Positions 57,779 through 64,000 of a stretch of DNA of 64,000 bases are shown piece by piece (positions within the stretch are counted from its first letter, which is position 1; each line of letters opens with the position of its first letter). The position numbers and the translations under genes are program-made. Below the pieces are notes generated by a model that did not search any database, was not told where the DNA came from, and was given only the letters and a program-made list of their open reading frames with translations. The DNA comes from Echinometra lucunter (taxonomy: Eukaryota > Echinodermata > Echinoidea > Camarodonta > Echinometridae), in contig CM057151.1 of NCBI GenBank assembly GCA_029962745.1, forward strand, positions 36,069,624 to 36,133,623, written 5' to 3'.

Positions 57779-60380
57779 CTGTTGAATAGTGAAACGAAGA
57801 AGAGCACTCATCAGTATAGTCTGGAATAAATCCTCTTTCATTGAGGAATAATCTTCGTGTCATTGATTTGAGAGCGCCCTTCAGTGCAGTTCAGGCATTG
57901 TCCTAAACATAAAAATTCAGATATTTTATTAATATCATACTGATTAAAGAAAAGGGGAGCCACAGTATTTGGTTACAGGTAATGGTCTTGAAAAAAATAT
58001 TAAATGCGCCCCTTACGAAGTGAATAAATAAAACAAAAAACTCACGCTCTTGAAGTATATACGCAAGAGCAAAACTCTCAAACAAGCATAAAAATGGAAA
58101 GTTGTCTATAAATTAAAAGAGGCAGTCGCCCTCTACCCCTCTTCTCATGTAAGCTGCAAAAAAAAAACCAAAAAAAAAAAAAAACTGCACTGTACAAGCA
58201 TGGACCCTTCCTTCCACATGTGAGGAAAAAAAAATAGGTTCATAACAGTGCTTCTAGACAGTACGCAGTTTGTGACTATTTATTTTTTCGTGACAAAAAA
58301 ATAATTGGTTTAAGATTAGATACAGGCCCACAAGGTGGTTGTTTTAAGACACCCCCTCCCCTTCGAAAAAATTCTTCAAGCTGTGTCATAATCAAGATAA
58401 TCGTTTTTTTTCCAAAGAACATAACCCCTAAATGCTTGGAATATGCATGATTGAAATTAAGCAATGTACTTGCATATCTGGAATAGTAACGTTTGAAAAT
58501 AATTTAGAATGACAAATTGTCTAGACCTACATCCTTAAACTCAGTCCCTGGAAATCATTGACAGAAATTTCATCCGTCTTGTAACATTTAAAATGATACT
58601 GTGAATGTCCTTGTTATTCTTCCGATTCCATGAATACCGTTTTTGACCAACCATAAATAAATTTATGTCATTTTGAAAGATGCAGGATACGTTCTTTCTC
58701 CCTCTGAAATGGGATAGTCACTTGAACAGTTGAATATAAATCGAGGTGGACTGACAAAGAAAAAAATGGGGGGAAAAAAGATCCGGGGTCTACGTGCCGG
58801 GGTGCACTATTGGACGACTGGGACCCTAGGATGCTATCCAAAAGTACACATACTTTAATCATAATTGAAGATCCGTGTTCATTGTGATGCAATAGTGTAA
58901 CGAGGGAGTATTGTCAGGTATTTTTACCTACTTCAATAATCCGATTTAAGACGAATCCTCCTCCCCCCCCCCCACCAAAAAAAAAAAATGGGAGGGACAT
59001 TCATGAGAAGTACCTTGTTGATACTTAAGCCTAGCTACAAGCGTCAAAAAATATAAATCAAAATAAAAAATGAAAAATAAAATGTTGCTACTTTGTGTTC
59101 GTTTGCTTGTTTGTTGGGGTCAAAATTCTATGATTTGGAACGATAAAGTGTTAATGCATAAAATTTTGAGTTGCATTGTGGTTGTGTGTGTTTGTTTGTT
59201 TATTTTGTTTTGGGGTTTTTTTTGGGGGGGGGGTCAAAATTCTTTGATTTGGGAGTCATTGGGACGATAAATAGACAAATGCTCAAACTTCTGAGTTGCA
59301 TTGTAGGTTTTTTCTTTATGACTGTAAAGTTGTAAAGTACTTTAATAAATAGTAGCTGTGCTTAGTCTAAACGCCATAAAAAGTGACAATATCATTATCG
59401 TCATGATTTAATGGATTCAGTTAAACAACATTAATGGATATATCAATAAATATTACTGATTTATCCTTCTGCCACAGGTGCTTTCACATGCATAATTTAG
59501 AGGGAAAATCGACCACCCTCTTCCGAAACAAGAATGTCGCTGATTATTACTCTCTTTTTTTTTCTTTTTTTTTTATAGCCGACTGTTCAATTTTCTCTTA
59601 TTGAATACAACCATATGAGAAAAGAAAGTTGTGTTTATGAATTAACTGTTACAAACCCTCTCACCGTGACATTAACGACATAAAATTAGCCATTTATATT
59701 TTCATAATGTTTCGGATCATTTTTTTTTTTCTTTTCTTCTTTTCTTTACCATTCCCACCATGTCCCTGTCTACACTCAAACTCACACGTTCTCTTTTCTT
59801 CTTTTTACTTTCTCGACAATCATGCTTATTACCCAATACATTCAGTGAATAAATGTCAACATGGTTTCTGCATGATGTGGTGTCTACACAATATGGGTCA
59901 GTGAATTTGGAATTTAATTAATTTCTTTACAGGTGGCGATATCCGGGTCATCATGGAAAAGTGTGATGTCAGAACGGTCTTGTATTAATCACCTCTCAAA
60001 AGAGAAATTCGCTCATGAAGACTTGACTTAATCAGGCATTGATATTCAAAATTTAAACAGAAAGTATTATATAACACCTTAATAGATCCCTGTCATTTGA
60101 CTGGTTGTTTGATATTGATCATTTGTCCCATTGCACTATGACGTAATCATTCGTGCAATTGTGGCTCCATTTACCGTGCAATCTTGGATCCATACGATTT
60201 GCTCCATTGCACGAACGCCGAGAGCCCGGCACATTACGTACGTAAAACGCTTGCGTTTTCAGTGAACAGCGCGCTAGCGAGCGTATAGCGCTATTGATTC
60301 ATTGCGATTTGATCTATTTTTAGGTGTCATATAAAACAAATAATAAATGTTTTTTTCATTCGTAATGGACAGAATATATT
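57779..60380. other. Probable intron or upstream DNA of the second ankyrin gene, no exon seen
   Basis: A+T-rich, with short A runs (58.16 kb) and C/G runs (58.96 and 59.22 kb). I looked for further ankyrin codons on the minus strand and found none. Confidence 0.4.
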
Positions 60381-60490
60381 ACATTCGGTGAAAGATGAAA
60401 TTATTGATCCATTCAACGAGGCGCAGCCTCGTTGAATGGATCATTTCATCTTTCACCTTATGAAATATTCTGTCCATTGCACTCATAAAC
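60355..60490. mobile_element. Foldback element with perfect central hairpin
   Basis: GATCCATTCAACGAGGC, GCA, GCCTCGTTGAATGGATC is a perfect 17-bp hairpin. Pairing continues outward with GTGAAAGATGAAAT/ATTTCATCTTTCAC and TGGACAGAATAT/ATATTCTGTCCA. Confidence 0.85.
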
Positions 60491-60499
60491 ATTCATTAT

Positions 60500-63400
60500 T
60501 GGTATACTATACGTCACTTTCTCGACAATAATGGCAGTGGAAGAAACAATTTTTTCCGGAAAATCTAAATTCCTGCAAAGAACACCTATATCAAAGAAAA
60601 GGATCATGTACCCATACGTAATTGGCCCTTTTGTTTATGTATACGATTAATGGGCATGATGCGGTGTAACTTGGGAGATTATAGGAAATGAAATACTGAA
60701 AGAATGACTGGATAAAACATGCGTGCAAAAGGCAGCATAGGCAAGGAGGGAGAAAGAGAAAAAGGAGAGAGAGAAAAGGAGAAAGAGAGAGAGAGAGTGT
60801 GTGTGTGAGAAATTCAAACAACAACGAAGACCTGCAAAAAAATCAACCTCTAGATCGTGATGTATATTGCCTGTTGAAATCATGTTCGATGTCGTAACAT
60901 GTCAATGGAATGTTCGCATTTTTTGAAAAGGGAATGGACAGGTTCGCTGAAACTGGGTTAGATTTTATTTTCTTGTTAAGTCTTTGCGATCTTGCTCCAG
61001 ATTCTTGAGTAAACAAACCGGGGGGGGGGGGGGGTACCGGGTTATTGTCAAAAAAATTATGCGGTTCCGCTTGTTACTCGGAAATGAGGATGTGTCTTTC
61101 AATTCAGCTTTTAGAAATACATACAGGTAGCGGAGAAATGGCAATGTACAAACAGATATAACAAAATCCGGGTCGGTTGCATAACTCTGAACATACTCAT
61201 GCGCATCTCCACCGAAGAAAGGAAAGAGGTAGGGCCTATCCATGTATCACATATAGTTTTTAAACAGTGTCAAACTCGTGGGAAAGATTATTTCTCTCTC
61301 AGGTCTCCAGAATCAGCAAATTTCTCATTACGTAGTCATTCCACAGCCCACAGGTACAAAGCGATGAAATGATTATTTCCCATGTCAGAAAAATCTATTG
61401 CAAATATCCTCTCGGATAGTACAAGTCGTGTAGATTATCATTACAGCATTATCATGTACGAAAACTGTGAAATAAGACGGACCTGCCACGAATGGTAAAG
61501 ATAAAATGCGAAACGGGGGGGGGGGGGGGGAGTCGGTTTGATAATGGTGTTGAAAATTCTGGTTCTGTAACAGAAAATCAATTAAATGGTAGGGAATGGG
61601 AACAGAGTGGAAAGAAGTAAAACAGAAGAAGACCAATATTTATTAGTGACCACTTGTTTCGTCCACACCCGGGGGGGGGGGCGGTTGGGTACTTGCCACA
61701 GCAGTGTATGTATACTTGCCTTGATAGAGGTAGTGCCCAAATTTGAGAGCCAAATTATGAGCCCAAGTTGAGCATGTCGAGGGGAAAGGTGAAAACTTCT
61801 AGGATTGCACGTGGTATATGTTTTGATTTTAGTTTCTATGCATATTTACTACTATAATCTGTCATCATGATGATCGCACATTTCGCATACATTGATCTAT
61901 TTTATATCTAACTGTTGGTTTAAAAAAAAATCCCCATATATGTTTTACATTTTTACATACAAAAGATTTTTAACCAACAGTTGGTCGGTTCATATTTTAA
62001 CCAACCTAATGATTTTTTTCTAAGAGTGTTCAAAGTTGACCATACTGAATTCTTCTACATTCCCATAGACTGTATACACATGATACATGAACTATCCGGT
62101 TCCAGCAGCTTCTAGCTCTCCTGTCTACACTGTATCATAATCATAAAAATATTGCATGCTCTGGTGTCATTTGGTTTATACTTGGGAAATAGGATCCTCA
62201 GTGCATGGAAAAGGGAGAAATCGTCCCATCCCCTTTTGTCTTAACGGGAAATACTTGATGACTTCACTAATCATGTATCCTTTTGTGATCCTAGCACTTA
62301 GCGAATACTCGTATACCCCCACACAATACTGGAACAGGTATATGGGGTGCAGTTTAGTTCCTGTTATACCTTTACTATATAGGTAAGTCAATCTGATCAT
62401 CTCCCCTCCCCCTCCTTTTCTACCCGATCCCTTGGGGAAGAAACCGTTGAATAAATAAAACCTGCAATATTTTGGCTCAGAAATAAGCACGTATATAAGC
62501 AGAACTACGGATTCAAATGGTCACCGGTTGATAGTGCTTTTATTTATTTCCATTTTGTCGCTTTAATTCAAGTATTCACGGTATTGCTGGGGGAAATACA
62601 ATAATTGTGAAAATATCTTAACCAAATATAGATATATAAAAATATCTCCACTGATGTTTTCTTTATTTTGTTTCATGTCCCCCATCAGTTTCAGACCCAA
62701 CATTATATGCTCCGAGATAATATTGTTTATCTAATCTAGGGGATCGAACTTTATTTTACTGCCAGCGAATACCCGGTGTGAAGCAAATAAAGCAACTCTA
62801 CCTATTTAAACAAGACATGGGAAACAGACAGAAATGTATGATAAAAATTAAGTGTCTCTCAAGAATAAATAGTCATTTGTAAATATGAATGTTTGCTGCG
62901 TTGCCAATTAATGCCATAGTCCATAAAGTATGCTATGTACTAAACATTAGGCAAACTGATAAACTTTTCTTTTTTTTTAATAGGAAGTGGGGAAAATTCA
63001 ACAGTTCTCATACAGTAATAGCAAGTGTCAAGTTTTAGTACCCCAACCTCAAGTGAAGTAAAGATAGATTAAAAAGATAAGGAAAAAAGGGCAAGCTCAG
63101 GGAATTTCTCTAATTTTACTTAAGATAATTTGGATTTCTTAGCAACAGAAAAGGTATCCATTTACGACTCGCGATCTTACTACTGAAAATAATTCTTTTT
63201 AACTCCCCTATAACTTTGGATTTTTATTTAAAAAATTTCCGGATACATTTAAATCTTAAATCTTCTAAGTTAACTATTCTGATGTCCACGCATCACTCAC
63301 CATTCACCATTCTATACGACTTTCTCATAGAGGAACAAGATGTCAATTAACATTATCTATGAAGCAGGAACTCGTTAACTCGCTTTGAAAGCTGTGATTC

Positions 63401-63770
63401 GATCAATTGTTATGTCACTGAACCGCTAAACCGAATGCCAACCCATAATGAGTGCTAATTAATCACTAAGCAGTGAAAATGCAATTACACCTATTGATAA
63501 CTTGCATCGAAACCCCTTTCACGTTTTCCGGATGATTGTATAAAAAATTGTATTGGGTGATTTGAGGGGACATCCCAGTAGTCCGAGTGCCTACGTGACT
63601 TTATTTCGGTCTCATGGACCCTCAGATAAGTTTTTGAAATTGGCCCCCGAGACCGGCATTGTCGGTCACAGCTGCAAGCACTGAAATCTCGGGCCTCTCC
63701 CGACCAGCTTACAAAAAGGATAATCATAATTATACAGTCATGATTTCTAATCGTTGACGCAGGCTTGGTT
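60500..63770. other. No gene seen; G tracts and a small palindrome
   Basis: G runs at 61021-61034, 61516-61530 and 61671-61681; a GA/GT tract at 60757-60808; and an AACTGTTGGTTTAAA/TTTAACCAACAGTT inverted pair at about 61911-61984. No exon found. Confidence 0.45.
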
Positions 63771-63773
63771 CTA

Positions 63774-63930
63774 GAGCAAAAACCGGGGGGGGGGGGGGGG
63801 GGGGGGGCTTAGGGGGGCTACTGGTGGCTTGAATAATTGTAATGTATCATATGAAATTAAACTGCACCTATATCGACCCATGGGGGGGGGGGGGGCTTCA
63901 GCCCCCAAAGCCCCCCGTAGAGCTGCACCT
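63774..63930. repeat. G/C-tract repeat
   Basis: A 23-base G run, then GGGGGGCTACTGGTGG, a second G run, and GGGGCTTCAGCCCCC then AAAGCCCCCCGTAGAGCTGC, a strong local hairpin. Confidence 0.7.
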
Positions 63931-64000
63931 GCCTCGACGGGTTTTATAATGGGGTGTTATGAATGCTACGACGTGCAGATGCAAACACCCGATAATGTCT

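Noticed and set aside
57554..57841. Alternative minus-strand frames over the ankyrin exon
   Set aside because: They read through the splice acceptor into intron and lack ankyrin motifs.
63491..63727. 78-residue minus-strand frame considered as an upstream exon of the second ankyrin gene
   Set aside because: It has an acceptor-like CAG but no ankyrin motif, and I could not show a phase-matched donor.

Overview
The window is nuclear DNA of an animal with large introns and very dense mobile-element remnants. It is most probably from a marine deuterostome, and an echinoderm such as a sea urchin is my best guess. That guess rests on an ANKRD34-family gene, many foldback (MITE-like) elements, tRNA-derived SINEs with short TTA/TAA tails, long poly-G/poly-C tracts inside repeats, and recurring GCGAGCGAAGCGAGCG-type repeats. 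No bacterial operon, rRNA gene or CRISPR array is present. Most open frames in the window are shadows of repeats.

Three host genes can be supported. (1) At 1831-3381 on the minus strand is an intact single-exon ANKRD34-family ankyrin protein, with a plausible TATA/E-box promoter near 4.9-5.0 kb. (2) From 24.0 to 43.5 kb on the plus strand is a four-exon gene for a small Pro/Tyr/Gln-rich single-pass membrane protein. I reconstructed it from splice sites and phase: a 10-residue first exon with a PPPY motif, a repeat-rich second exon, a Trp-rich membrane exon, and a short last exon with a possible alternative. (3) From 55.5 to 57.8 kb on the minus strand are two phase-compatible exons of an ankyrin-repeat plus coiled-coil protein. 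Its 5' exons were not found, and its last exon has an in-frame TAG.

Layout: 0-5.4 kb, ANKRD34-like gene and upstream DNA. 5.4-23.3 kb, repeats, including an old 1.1-kb tandem duplication (8.1-11.3 kb), G/C-tract arrays (14.4-15.8 kb), an inverted element with a second element nested in it (16.4-17.1 kb), and LINE 3' ends (19.7-21.4 kb). 23.4-46.1 kb, the small membrane-protein gene, whose third intron is packed with foldback elements. One of these carries a decayed RecQ-type helicase fragment, and two TTAA elements sit back to back. A 12-bp minisatellite with higher-order structure is also in this intron. 46-54 kb, SINEs, composite TC/GA repeats and a 220-bp tandem array interrupted by a clean transposon insertion. 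54-64 kb, the second ankyrin gene, then mostly unique A+T-rich DNA with scattered foldbacks.

The strongest items for follow-up are the helicase-carrying inverted-repeat element, the abutting TTAA elements, two element families (around 20.3/25.7 kb and 23.4/45.8 kb) built from short internal repeats inside terminal inverted repeats, and the reconstructed small membrane-protein gene. No alignment or search could be run. Family names come from recognising motifs, and coordinates of repeats are approximate unless stated.
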